Below are positions 37,628 to 48,371 of a DNA stretch of 64,000 nt, piece by piece (the first letter of the stretch is position 1; each line of letters opens with the position of its first letter). A program made the translations under genes and the position numbers. Under the pieces are notes generated by a model. That model was not told the DNA's origin and did no database searches. It saw only the letters and a list, made by a program, of their open reading frames with translations. Source of the DNA: Ectobius pallidus (lineage: Eukaryota; Arthropoda; Insecta; Blattodea; Ectobiidae). The stretch lies in assembly GCA_964059195.1 (NCBI GenBank), contig CAXKWD010000005.1, forward strand, positions 145,105,686 to 145,169,685, written 5' to 3'.

Positions 37628-40600
37628 GTAAGTCTATGTTCGCAATTTCCTTACATTCTTCCATTCCTCTTCCATGACCTCTTCTTTGCAACCAAGTGGA
37701 GCAACAGTGGAATATATATGATAGGTGAAACAGGAGCACCCCGAGGAAACCTGCCCCGACCCTATTTTGTCCACCACAAATTCCACATGGATCCACAGCT
37801 GTATCGGAAACAAATTGTTTTAATTGAATCGAACACAACACAGCTCCGAATACAAAAGGCAGAAGAGGATGTAGAGCTCACGGTGAAATAGCAAATATTA
37901 AGCCCATCGACACAAAATATATCTCTATGGTTGTCTAATTCCGTGCTTTAGTAGGTCTAGAGCAGCGTTTCTCAACCTTTTTGAACCCGAGGACCTCTAA
38001 AATGTCTAATTTTACATCCCATTTTTAAAAGAAGGCCTATATTCTTAATATTTGGGGTATTAATTATAGGTCATTATAACGAAATATGTGAAAAAATTTT
38101 ACTTCTTCACTTTCCACTTGCTTTATGATATTTTTTAATTATGTCTGCGGACCATCTGCACCATCTGCACCATAGGTTGAGAAACGCTGGTCTAGAGTAC
38201 TCACAAGTGGAGTGTGAATGTTTTGATTTGTGTTCGATTTCAGCGGAATATTGTTTACATGTAGTTGATATTTTATCAATAACTATTTTTTTTTACGATA
38301 TAGGAAGAAACTATTTGTGTCTAAACCACTTAGCCTCAAAGATGATAAACCAGATGATCATTGATTGTATGGTAGTCTATATTTCTGACTGGAAATATGG
38401 TTTTCTAGAGCGCTCCACTTAATTATTTGATTCGCACTCCTTCACATTTGGAAATTTAGAGTTTTGTTTGATCATCCTATATTTTGACAGGAAATTCCCT
38501 GATGATGACAACGGACTGGGATGCCGAAAGCTATTAAAACATAGTGTGAAGTACCACTGATCCATGCGCAGGCCGAGAATTAATAATTATTGTGTTTATG
38601 TTTCTGATGTATTTTTTCGCCTAATGACTATTGTTGTATAAAGCCTAGAATAAGTATTGCAATGAACTTTTTTTAAAAATCCGTAAAGTTACATTAAGGT
38701 ACTGCAGTAGAGATAATGCATATTTTCTTCAATATTCCAGGTCACCCGCGGGAATTTTCTGCAGCAACGTAAGTAAACACAATTATTTTCAGAATTTCAG
38801 TGTTGAGATTAGTTTGCAATGATACTTTATTCTTTAAAATAACTAAGGTAATTTCTAAGAAATTAATTATTTAGCTGAGTAAACAAATCTGTTCTTACTG
38901 TTACTGTATGGCTTTAAAAAGATCTTGAATCGATCTTAAGACACATTTAGCTGTAAACGTTTCCATGTCGAACATTCTGTTCCATATCATCATTAAAACT
39001 AAATTTCAAATATATTTTAACGTGCAAGAAGTTTAACTTTCTGTTTAGTTGCCTCTGTGGATTTTCTGGTAAGAATAAAATTGTTTCATTAAGAAAGTAA
39101 GGCTTGCCGAAAGTTTATCTCAGCTTAAATGAAGAAAAGATAATCACAGTATTTTTTATTCATCTAGTACTGTGTTTTAATAGTTGAGGTATGTACCATC
39201 TTCAATGTACAGCCGGCTGCTGCAAACGTCGCCTTCATACACAAAATAACACTTAACTAATCCGTTGAAATTGGCTGTCTTTTGTTTAAGAGCCTGATAT
39301 TTGTCGTAGCAGGTGCTCGCGGCTTTGCCCACGATAATTAATTCGAAGTTTAAAAAATAAGAGCAAAACAATTAAAACATTATATTTATTAACACTTACA
39401 CGCGAATCATTCACAAACTGAATTTATAATGAAACAGCTAAATATCTGGTTTTGGAGTGCATTCCACGAATAGAAAGCGCCTCTATTGTATTTGACATTA
39501 TAAACAAATGAATCGACCAGGGTGAGCTCCCAGAGTCGAAACGATCGATAATTCCATGCGATATATTGCAAAAATCACAATGCATGTATTTCCAAGTTTA
39601 AAAAAAAAAAAGGCAACTGCAATTGACAATTGAAATGTATTACCGAAAACTGATGCTTCGATACTGCAAACAAGTTCACGTTTTCTGCCAGTTTTTCACT
39701 CATAACTCGCCAAAGAAAGCGAAAATTGAAAATCCGGTTTTGAGGTGTATTCGGCCACCCTTCAGTCCATTTATGTTTAAAATTTCAGATCTCTGCGTGC
39801 AGTAGATTTTTCTGAGCATCACGCACAGACAGACAAACACTTCCTCTTATTACCTTATTATAGATTAAATTGAATGGAGACTCAATTCTGGTACTCTGGA
39901 TTATCTGAATAACTAAAGAATATCGTTGAGGAAAACAATATCAATTGGGGCCAGTATTGTATTATATAGCCATGTATTATGGTTATTTAGTAAAGTGGCT
40001 CTACCATCCTTAATTATTTGAATTCTACAAATTCTGGTCTTACTTCTAGCAAACGAACAAGATACTAATCCCGAAAACAGAAATTTTTTATCTGATTTGT
40101 TTAACCATTTGTTTGTTTTTGTTAAAGATAATAAAATAAATTTATATATTTAAGTTTTCAGGGAGTTCAAACGTTATTTATTAAAGAATTAACGGTACAG
40201 AAAGCGGATATGTTCTGACAACGAAGAAAAACATAAGAATTGATTGAAAGTTTGTTTAACAGTTGTGAATCGCTATATAGAATTTTAACAAAGAACAGTC
40301 GGCCCATTCTTTTTTGCAGCCTGTACAAATATGTACCTTTATGAAAGAACTGTTAAATTGACTTTATTCATAGAAGCAAGCTATTTTATATAAACATACC
40401 AATAGAAATTTAATTAAAATTTTACAGGCCACTGAATTGAATAAAAACATTTATTTAGCGTAGAATAATAATACCACAGTGAAATTCATTGATTTCTTCC
40501 CGGTATAGCACAAATTATCAGAATTCAGTAACAGAATAATTTTTCCAATTTTTAGTTATTATTATTATTATTCAATCCGTACTACCCATAATATGTCATC

Positions 40601-43600
40601 CAAATAAACGAAAATAGAACTAAGTTAGATAATATAAAATGTAATATTCAATAGAAAAATACTCTGGTTTTCAGGAATACATATCTACATCATATGTATA
40701 AATGATAACTAATTTCAGTACAATAATTACTACACCAAATGTATAAATGTAAAAGAAATAGTTAAAGTTTTCTTTTATTTCTAGGATAATTAAAAATTTA
40801 TACTAAATGAAATTACTAAACTAATTTTTATAGGAAATCCCACGAGAGGTCATGAGGTTATCCATAGATTTGCGACTGCACAGCAGGAGCGAATTAATCT
40901 GATGAAACTTGTAATCTGGATTAGGATTTATTAAGACTATTCCATGAATAAATGTAACGGATTGTATAAATAATAATTTTCTTACTATGTTATATAAAAA
41001 CAAAACTAACAGCTGCAAAATCACGGCAAACTATGAATCAACAAACGATGAATCAATTCGAGTTATCACAATACTGCCAATAGTGCATATGAGAAATAAT
41101 TAACCTAATTCGGATAAGCTAACATCAGAACAGAAATAAAGCACACGAACTGGCTTGCACCGAATCGAGATTGAGTTTTTAACCAATGTACATTTATAAT
41201 ATTTCAATTTCCAAACAAGTTATGTTGTATAAAATAATGTGTTTTTATTCTGATCACTGGTAGCATGTGACGATTAATCACTGCAACATGATACGTGCAT
41301 TTCCAGTAACGAGCTGACATTTGTATTTCTAGCAAGCAGAATATAAGGTAAACAATCGTGATTGGTTTATATCCGAGGAATCGCTAAACGTTATTGGTCA
41401 ATTTCGAACATGCGGCGTATGAATGTAATAGTCCTTGTAAATAATGTTTTATTTTAATTTAACTTTTGCAGGCCTTGATACTAGCACTTCCATGTAAGGA
41501 TATACTTAAGACATGTAATATCAGAATATTTTCGTTCGAAAACTGTGTACATACAATTTCGAATTTCAGACAAAATTTATCATAAAACACCGTAATAAAC
41601 TTGTTTAACATTTAAAAACTATGATATTAACTCGAATTTAAAAAGCTAGTTTAAAAAAAAATATTGTTCATTTTTCTGCTTTGCAACAAGTGTGTTAGGG
41701 GTGCCCTACTGTAATACCAATTAAATTAATATTAATTGTAAGTAAAACAGACGAGTTAGTAAACGTATAAATATGATCTACGATATTGAAAGTTTCTTCT
41801 TTTGATTTTTACTCAACTGTTTATACTTTTCTGTTCTCCAAAGCAAAGAACTTCCCTGTGAGGAATGCAAGGAATGTGACCGTTGCGCGCGCAAGCATGC
41901 TGGCGACCAATAAGAATCTGCCTAGCCACCTGTGATGGTACCCCTCACCTCCTCCTTCTCCACCGGAGCAATATATCGCCTCTTGCCCCTCTAATCAGCG
42001 GTGCACCCCGCAGGGAAGTACTCTGCTTTGGAGTACAAGTTTTCAGGCACCGGTAGCAAACATTTTTTAGTAATTGTATGCAACTGTATTTGGCATTAAC
42101 TGCCTCTAATTAATATTCAGCTGATCCCAAAACATCTTAAATTCATTTTACGGTCTTGTCACGCAGCGGGTCCGAGTTCGATTCTTCATTGGGGCAATAT
42201 ACTTAGGTCTGTTTTTTTTCCCGGGTGATTTCCTCAATTGTGAGACGAAAGTCAGGTAATTATAGGTCCTTTTGTTCCCTGGGTATCATCTGGATATCAA
42301 TATCATCTTCACCTCATCCGCGCCTTATTCGGCATGAGTGTGTGTGCGACTGGTGTGTCTCGTCCTATGTGTTCGGAGGTGGCCCTGGGATTGGTCAGAT
42401 CACCCATTTTGGAAGGCTTTTTTGTATCTTGGGAATCCTGCTCATAACTTAGTTACTAAATACATTATTTTAAACCCTTACCACCTTAATGTCCCGAATG
42501 TCTAAAAACTGTAACCCTTATGGTTTCCACTGCTTTTATAAGGAATACTGTTACTTCACCACCTGAGGTAATACGCCTACGTACCATCGGTTAATCAAGT
42601 TTTGGTATAATCGGAATCCTATTATACTTCACTGATATAATTTCCATCATCATATGAACCAACATCATGCCAGACAGAGGATTTTAGCAAGTAAATAGAG
42701 CAATCATGTTACCGATGGACACTGCCCTTCACAGCAAGCGGTTTCGTCACGACTGTTCATTAGAGTTCAACTGTAGTAATAAGACGAGTCATACATGAAA
42801 ATCAGTAATCCTAAGTAGCATCGATTGTGGAGAAATTTGGCAGGGAACACAGGACAAATGGCGAAACCGTCAGATGAACGTTCATCACTTGATGTTTTCT
42901 TCCTTATAATAATCCTTAATCATCCACCGCTGTGGCTCCTCTCACGCAGCGGACCAGGGTTCGAATCCTGGTCGGAACAAGTTACCTAGGTGAGGTTTTC
43001 CCTCAAATGTCGGGTAACTTTAGGCCCTTGCGGTCTCCGGATATCATATGGCTGTCATTATCAACTTCATCCCATCCTCGCCTTGTACAGAGTGAATGTG
43101 TGACTGGTGTGTCTCGTCCTGTGTGTTCTTGTTGTCTCGGAGGTGGCCCCAGCATTGGGCTGATCACTCATCCGGGGAGGCCCTCCATGTCCTTGTCTGG
43201 TAAAAAAAGTATGTATGTGATCCATAGATAATCCCTCTCCTGACAGGTCACGGCCCTGTAAGGCCCGGGCGGCGTGGGTCGCTTAAATGTCCCTCAAAGG
43301 GAGATGTGAAACTAAGGTAAAGAAAGAAATAATCCTTAATCCTGATTTTCCTGTTTTGCTGCCTTCAAGTGTTCATCATTTCTATTGAAGAGATCATTGC
43401 AAGGTCACCTTTCTTTCGGAGCATTCTAACTTTATGGCGTACTTGCTAAAACCCTTCCGCCTGATCATGAACCATATCTACAGCAGCACTAGAATTAAAA
43501 GCATTTTATATTTATTTATTTAATTATTTATGAACAGCGCATTATGGAGCCTACCTTCAACCATTCCACTCACCGTACGGCTTCCCACAAGTTGGAGGTG

Positions 43601-44289
43601 GATTTGGCTTGGCTGGAGGATACAGCCCCGGCGGATGTGTTGCGGTACCGGTATGTGGAAACCGAGGCCTCGGCGGGCACTGGATTCATGGACATCCTTT
43701 CTACAGAAGACCGTATGGATTAGGATTTGGAGGATATGGGTACCCTTGTTTTCCTCATATTCCACCTAGCGTACAAGTTACTCCATATGTGGCCCCTTAC
43801 GTAAATCCTTTCTATGCTCGACCCATCTACCCTCTTTTGAACCCATTCGCTGGTCGTAATATACGCCTTTGTCCTTGCGTAACTCGCAGCCCTATTCTTT
43901 ATCCTAGGCCTGTATTTAGGCCTTATGTAAGGCCTGTAATTAGGCCCTATTTAAGGCCTGTAATTAAGCCTTATGTAAGGCCTGTAATTAGGCCTTATGT
44001 GAGGCCTGTAATTAGGCCCTATGTAAGACCTATAATTAGGCCTTATGTAAGACCTGTAATTAGGCCCTATGTAAGGCCTGTAATTAGGCCCTATATAAGA
44101 CCCATAATTAGGCCATATGTAAGACCTTATGTAAGACCTTTAATTAGGCCTTACTTAAGGCCTGTACTTTTTCCTTTTGCTAGTCCGTTTACTGGTCATT
44201 TCCTGAGTCCTTGCATTAGTGCTTTATTAAATATTTTGGCCAGAGTGTGCTGCAGCCTTACGAGCCCTGCTATAGGTTTCATTGGTTAA
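37583..44289 (+). CDS. Three-exon gene for a secreted, Arg-Pro repeat protein (274 aa)
   Basis: Predicted secreted low-complexity protein; family not recognised. Exons 37583-37627, 38741-38768 and 43538-44289 join in matching phase and make 274 codons plus TAA. Residues 1-19 look like a signal peptide (basic start, then a hydrophobic stretch). Residues 25-147 are rich in Gly, Tyr, Pro and Phe, with Cys58, 64, 95, 136 and 138. Residues 148-235 are about eleven octads of the form RPVI-RPYV, one shortened to RPYV. Residues 236-274 are hydrophobic with three Cys. The repeat gives a very basic protein. Glycine/tyrosine-rich N-terminal sequence and gene layout recall insect cuticle, eggshell or secretory-gland matrix proteins, but no chitin-binding consensus is seen, so the role is inferred only. 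In-frame upstream codons before 37583 exist, but the TATA position and signal peptide favour this ATG. No clear AATAAA follows the stop within 250 bp. Confidence 0.72.
37963..38189. mobile_element. hAT-type MITE in intron 1, perfect 8-bp target duplication
   Basis: CAGCGTTTCTCAACC and GGTTGAGAAACGCTG are exact inverted ends. GTCTAGAG flanks it at 37955-37962 and 38190-38197. The end sequence is a classic hAT terminus. Confidence 0.93.
38490..38545 (+). other. CCCTGATGATG...GCCGAAAGCT motif
   Basis: It resembles the tail motif at 23962-24036 in the other orientation; a retroelement end is possible but unproven. Confidence 0.25.
38741..38768 (+). CDS. Exon 2 (28 nt micro-exon) of the RP-repeat gene
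   Basis: The exon sits between a strong acceptor (pyrimidine-rich tract, then ATTCCAG) and a strong donor (AAC|GTAAGT). It encodes VTRGNFLQQ plus the first base of the next codon, so it converts phase 0 to the phase 1 that exon 3 requires. Intron 1 (37628-38740) holds a hAT MITE. Confidence 0.68.
39310..39870 (+). repeat. Repeat family E, copy 2
   Basis: CAGGTGCTCGCGGCTTTGCC, then ACATTATATTTATTAACACT and TTACACGCGAAT, shared with the copy at 63640. It ends near ACAGACAGACAAACAC and a CTTCCTCTT block reminiscent of family D. Confidence 0.6.
39871..41832. other. Intron 2 spacer
   Basis: AT-rich intronic sequence with no extra exon seen. Confidence 0.45.
41833..42036. mobile_element. GC-richer MITE in intron 2
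   Basis: Inverted ends of about 27 bp: GTTCTCCAAAGCAAAG and the inverse of GTACTCCAAAGCAGAG, both followed by CTTCCCTG. The interior is CT-rich. Target duplication not resolved. Confidence 0.6.
42150..42450 (+). mobile_element. Type 3 SINE, diverged copy in intron 2
   Basis: It shares CACGCAGCGG, a B-box-like GAGTTCGATTC, GACTGGTGTGTCTCGTCCT and GAGGTGGCCC with the full copy at 42922. Confidence 0.65.
42477..42565 (+). mobile_element. Type 4 SINE tail fragment
   Basis: CTTACCACCTTAATGTCCCG and AATGTCTAAAA match the 3' part of the SINE at 53551. Confidence 0.5.
42922..43327 (+). mobile_element. Full-length type 3 SINE with 14-bp target duplication
   Basis: AATAATCCTTAATC flanks it perfectly (42908-42921, 43328-43341). 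The head carries a B box (GGGTTCGAATCCTGG); a conserved GACTGGTGTGTCTCGTCC body and an AAGAAAG-like tail follow. It sits in intron 2, 210 bp before exon 3, and looks recent. Confidence 0.88.
43538..44289 (+). CDS. Exon 3 (main coding exon) of the RP-repeat gene
   Basis: It starts after a T-rich tract ending in ACAG and is open from 43538 to TAA at 44287-44289. The frame stays coding-like (His/Tyr/Pro/Gly-rich) right up to the acceptor, with TGA only seven bases upstream. The repeat tract runs from 43906 to 44169 in a 24-nt period; nearly every RP pair is written AGGCCT or AGGCCC. Intron 2 (38769-43537) is 4.8 kb and contains a family E repeat, a small MITE and SINEs. Confidence 0.78.
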
Positions 44290-44611
44290 GCAATAAGGAA
44301 CATGATGCAAATATAAGAAAATTAATTAACTGATGAAGAATTTCATTTAGATTATATTAACAAATTACTAATGAACTTTACCAATCCTGTTTGTTTTCGT
44401 GAATTTTCGTGAATTCTGGATACTAAATGCTTTTGTTGAGTTGTAGTTACGCCTATATATTTATGAAAAGATAAAAGGTTTTTACTATATTATATTAATT
44501 TTAAATCATATTCTTATTCCCCTTCTGCTATTGTTTTATTTATCACATTTCCGAATTAATGCAAAGCTGCTGTAAAATTTCTATGGTCTACGAATATAAG
44601 TATGTAAAAAT

Positions 44612-45016
44612 TAAGGATGGGTCCTCGACAATTTCGATACCTCGATACTCTCGATACTTGCATGGTATAGCGCTTCGAACGATAGTTCAGAAAACTAGCT
44701 CGATCCTTTTTCAATACTTTTGTAATTCTGCAATTCTGCAATTAATTGAGAATGCTAGTATTTTTTAACAAAAACTTGTAAGTGGACTGTTTAAAAAACT
44801 AATTTTAGTTTTATTGTAGAGTTTAAAAATAATTATAGGCTACTGATGATCTTAAATTTTGTCTCATTAAATATGCAGACTTAATTAATTTAGTTGGTAT
44901 TACACAGTTCTCTCAAATTTTAATTTTTAATGTACCTATTTATTGAAACTGGAAATGTTGAAGGTATCAAGTATCGGTATCGAGTATCGAGAAAATCTGG
45001 TATCGACCCATCCCTA
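44612..45016. mobile_element. hAT-type MITE rich in TATCGA motifs
   Basis: Ends TAAGGATGGGTC and GACCCATCCCTA are inverted. Flanks GTAAAAAT (44604-44611) and GTAATAAT (45017-45024) agree at 7 of 8 bases. TCGATAC motifs recur inside each end. Confidence 0.8.
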
Positions 45017-45829
45017 GTAATAATATAGTTTATCAACAAAAATTTTCATCGTCAAACTTTGCTTCTGGTGCAACTCAATTATCTTACAAAAGAATACAAT
45101 GTTATTGAAACCTGTAGCTCTTTCTAGTGGAATTTTCAGTGTTAATTGAAGAAATGTCACTATGTAGGCCTATTAAGAAATAATTATGTTCTAACGTTTT
45201 TATTTATTAAGGCTCAAATAAAGACGATTAACGTTAGAATTCAATTCTACTGGCGAGTAACGAATTTAAATATTACAACTAGCGTATTCATATGAAATAA
45301 ACCTTACTTTCAATTCAGCTTTAAATAACAGTGGTAACCTAGTCGCAAAACTGTATTTAAAACGTAAATGCCTTTCAGTGAGTTCGATAATTAAAAGTAA
45401 TCATAGGAGAGATTCTATCTGGCGCCATGAATCGTACTCTGACTAGCTGAATTAACTGCGTTATGCCAACAGTATTTATGGGAATATTAAGAACCTGCAA
45501 ATCTGACTCGTTCTTTTCTGCAACTATCAAATAAAAGTGTTTGCAATCCTAAAATCATCCAGAAACGAGTCAAACGTGTCTCAAACTGGATTTATCATCA
45601 TTCAAATGTATACTTCCTGGTGAATTAATACAGTAGTAGAAAATCTCTGAAGAAATACAAAAATAATAATTATTAACAAATAAATATTTAAATATTAATA
45701 ATTACAAAAAATCTGAAGAAATAGCTCACTGCGCAAAATCAAGACAATATGAAACTAATGACTTTAGTTACTGTAATGGCATGTGGTCACCCTACCCACT
45801 CCTACGGCTTGTAGACGTTTCTTTACCGG

Positions 45830-45976
45830 TGAGTCTACTTCTTGATTCAGCTCCTCTAGGCTGAGTCCATCCCTTTCCAGTTTCCTACCTCATAACTATC
45901 TGGGAATGTACTAGAGATCAAACCCGCAATTCAATAATCGTTGTCAGACAGCCACCTTAATCACTAAACCACGAAA
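45830..45976 (-). mobile_element. tRNA-derived SINE fragment
   Basis: On the minus strand a head GTGGTTTAGTGATTAAGGTG (A box) and GCGGGTTTGATCTC (B box) are clear. The element abuts the mariner fold-back element. Confidence 0.6.
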
Positions 45977-45986
45977 ATGTCAAACT

Positions 45987-46697
45987 TGCGAGAATGGATC
46001 GAAAAGTTGTTTTATTTTTTATTTGTATTTACAAAAAGTTTAATAGTTACAATAAATTACAAACAAATGCACACATGAAGGAACATCTTTTGTCTAATTT
46101 TCTATATAGTCGCCAAGTTTCTCAACACATTTCTCCTGTTTTAATACCAGTTTCAAAATACCCTGTTCATAAAAGTCCGTTCGATTGTTGTAGAGCCCTC
46201 TGCGGACTGCTGCTTTCACTTCTGCATCTGACAGCGTATACCGGCCAGGAACTTCTTTACGGGACCAAAGAAATGAAAGGTTATCACGGCCATCTTCGAA
46301 GAATGCACATCACCTGGAGACATTGCTACGGTCCTTACAGTCGTCCCTATACACGCCACGCATGCCCCTGTGAATTTCACTCGGGTTATGCCCTTTAGCC
46401 CATAAAAATCGCACTACACCTCGCTGAAGAAATTCATGGCCGGTAAACGCTTTGCGTCAGATGCAGAAGTGAAAACAGCAATCCGCAGATGGCTGTACTC
46501 CATCCGAAAGGACTTCTACGAACAGGGTATTTTGAAATTGGTATCACAATGGGAGAAATGTGTTGAGAAACTTGGTGTGTATATAGAAAAATAGACAAAA
46601 GATGAACCTTCATGTGTGCATTTGTTTGTAATTGTGACTATTCAACTTCATGTAAAAAAAAAAATTGTTGTGCGTTACTTTTCAATCCACCCTCGTA
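45987..46697. mobile_element. Mariner-derived fold-back element
   Basis: Ends TGCGAGAATGGAT and TACGAGGGTGGAT (inverse) are mariner-type. The two arms, about 265 bp each, are inverted copies of the 3' end of a mariner transposase gene. The right arm reads on plus 'ASDAEVKTAIRRWLYSIRKD' and ends 'KCVEKLGVYIEK' plus stop (46420-46595); the left arm carries the same region on minus, decayed. No catalytic D,D motifs are present, so it is non-autonomous. Confidence 0.8.
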
Positions 46698-47938
46698 AGT
46701 ATAAATATTGTATTAATTACATATTATCTTATATGCTAATTTCCTTACTGTAGAGCATGCCGTTCGGACTCGGATATTACCACTCGTGGAAACATCTTTG
46801 AAAAGACTTTTTCTTTAATTTGAAAGTTTACCATAAGACATATGCAGAAGGAAAGTACAAGAAGAGTAATGAAAATAATATAATATTTATATGCCCTAGA
46901 GAATTTTATTTCCAAGTACAGATGCAGGTAATTTTTGGGCCAATTGTTACAAAGATATATTGTTCCCATGTCTGAACGCGTCGTGCTGCTTGATAAGTCG
47001 TGACGGGCGGTGGCGAATACTTGTTGGGTTGGGATGCCAGGGCTGGACCCATCTCCACATTCTTTCATCAGCTCTGGACCAATAGGTTACGAGGTCGTAC
47101 TCATTCACTCTTTGTACGACACGAGATTATGAAAGAATTAGAAGATATCTAAACGACAATGTTTCTCGCCCTTCAAGGCTTCAATTTAGAAAAGGAATCG
47201 CTTCCATATAATGATACACCATGATACCTTCACCTTTTGACTCCAAGTTGCTACTCTGACATCATCATCAGCCTCTGGTACCTTCTTCTCACATTTTGAT
47301 GCCATTAAAATAATGTATGTTCCTTTGCAGAGGACGACGTCTGAGGCATTTTGTTTTTTCACCAGCGATAAGAGACATTTAAATAATCGTGATGTATCAA
47401 TTAATGGCACCAAAAATGGTATTTCACGTAAAACATGAAAAGGTTACTGTGATCAATCATGTCACTTGATTCCATGCTGAAAGTTCAATAAGACTAGGCA
47501 CGTCAGTAGCTTTCTTTCGGGATGACAGAAGTATTGGCTTAGCCATTTAAAAAAAATGGATTTTAACGTAAACATCATCATGCCCTAAAGTGTAACGCTA
47601 TAAATTTTTATGTCCTTTGGGCGCATGGAAAGGGATTGCTGATGTCATTTTTATAGATCCGTACGCTTTAAACTTCCAGCTTAAGCAAATTTTAATCGCT
47701 CGTTTTCTCAGTTTCAATTTTCATGTTGCTTACTCAAATTCAAAGTCTGTCTTCTCCCCCAGAAGTACAAATACTGCTCTGATTTTTTTTACAATGTAAT
47801 ATACAATATTTGTAACAAAATTACTAATTCGATATTTATAGGCCATTGTTATTTTTGAAGTATTTAGAGTGAAGTATGATCATACCTAATTAAAAAACCA
47901 TTCTTCCATGCAAAATATTAAAAGAAAAAGAAGTTTAA
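46698..47938. other. No firm gene
   Basis: A minus-strand open frame at 46745-47068 starts with a GC-richer, hydrophilic part and then becomes AT-rich; no domain recognised. Confidence 0.35.
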
Positions 47939-48368
47939 TGCCCGGTTTCTACAAACTTGTGAATTACCTATGGGTAAATTATCCATGGACAAATTAGTTC
48001 CATTTAACCTACAATGATATAATGAGCAAGGCCTTGGAGTTGTACAGTTAATTTAATTCAGAAGGCTTTGATTCTCATTGTTTAAATATTACTATTGATC
48101 CTATGAAAGGTTAAATTTTATCCAGCCATCCATGAAAGGATAAATTAACCCGAAGATTTACCCTTGGAAAGATCTAGCCCGAGTTTGTAAGAACGTTTTT
48201 TCTGTCATTTTCATATTTACCCAGAGGACATTTATCCAGAAACTCGCCACAAGTGTATGTGGTTGCTATCTTTAAATTATTTGTGTTCGTGTGGTGTTAT
48301 TTTTGTGTAAATTCTGTGCATTGGATAATTTACCCATAGGTAATTCTAGAGTTTATAGAATCCGGCCA
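47939..48368. mobile_element. MITE with TAA target duplication (PIF/Harbinger-like)
   Basis: Ends TGCCCGGTTTCTA and the inverse of TGGCCGGATTCTA, both running into GAATTACCTATGGGTAAATT, are flanked by TAA (47936-47938, 48369-48371). Partial inverse copies of the TACCC/GGTAAATT motif recur inside. Confidence 0.75.
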
Positions 48369-48371
48369 TAA

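Noticed and set aside
42940..43000. tRNA-like head with GGTTCGAATCC
   Set aside because: It lies inside a SINE bounded by a 14-bp target duplication.
43520..43769. Open frames overlapping exon 3 on both strands
   Set aside because: Shadows of the repeat-protein exon; they lack splice support and do not continue into the repeat.
45994..46398. 134-codon plus-strand open frame
   Set aside because: It is the antisense of the left mariner arm.
46985..47025. GACGGGCGGTG resembles a conserved 18S rRNA word
   Set aside because: The flanks do not match rRNA; a chance 11-mer.
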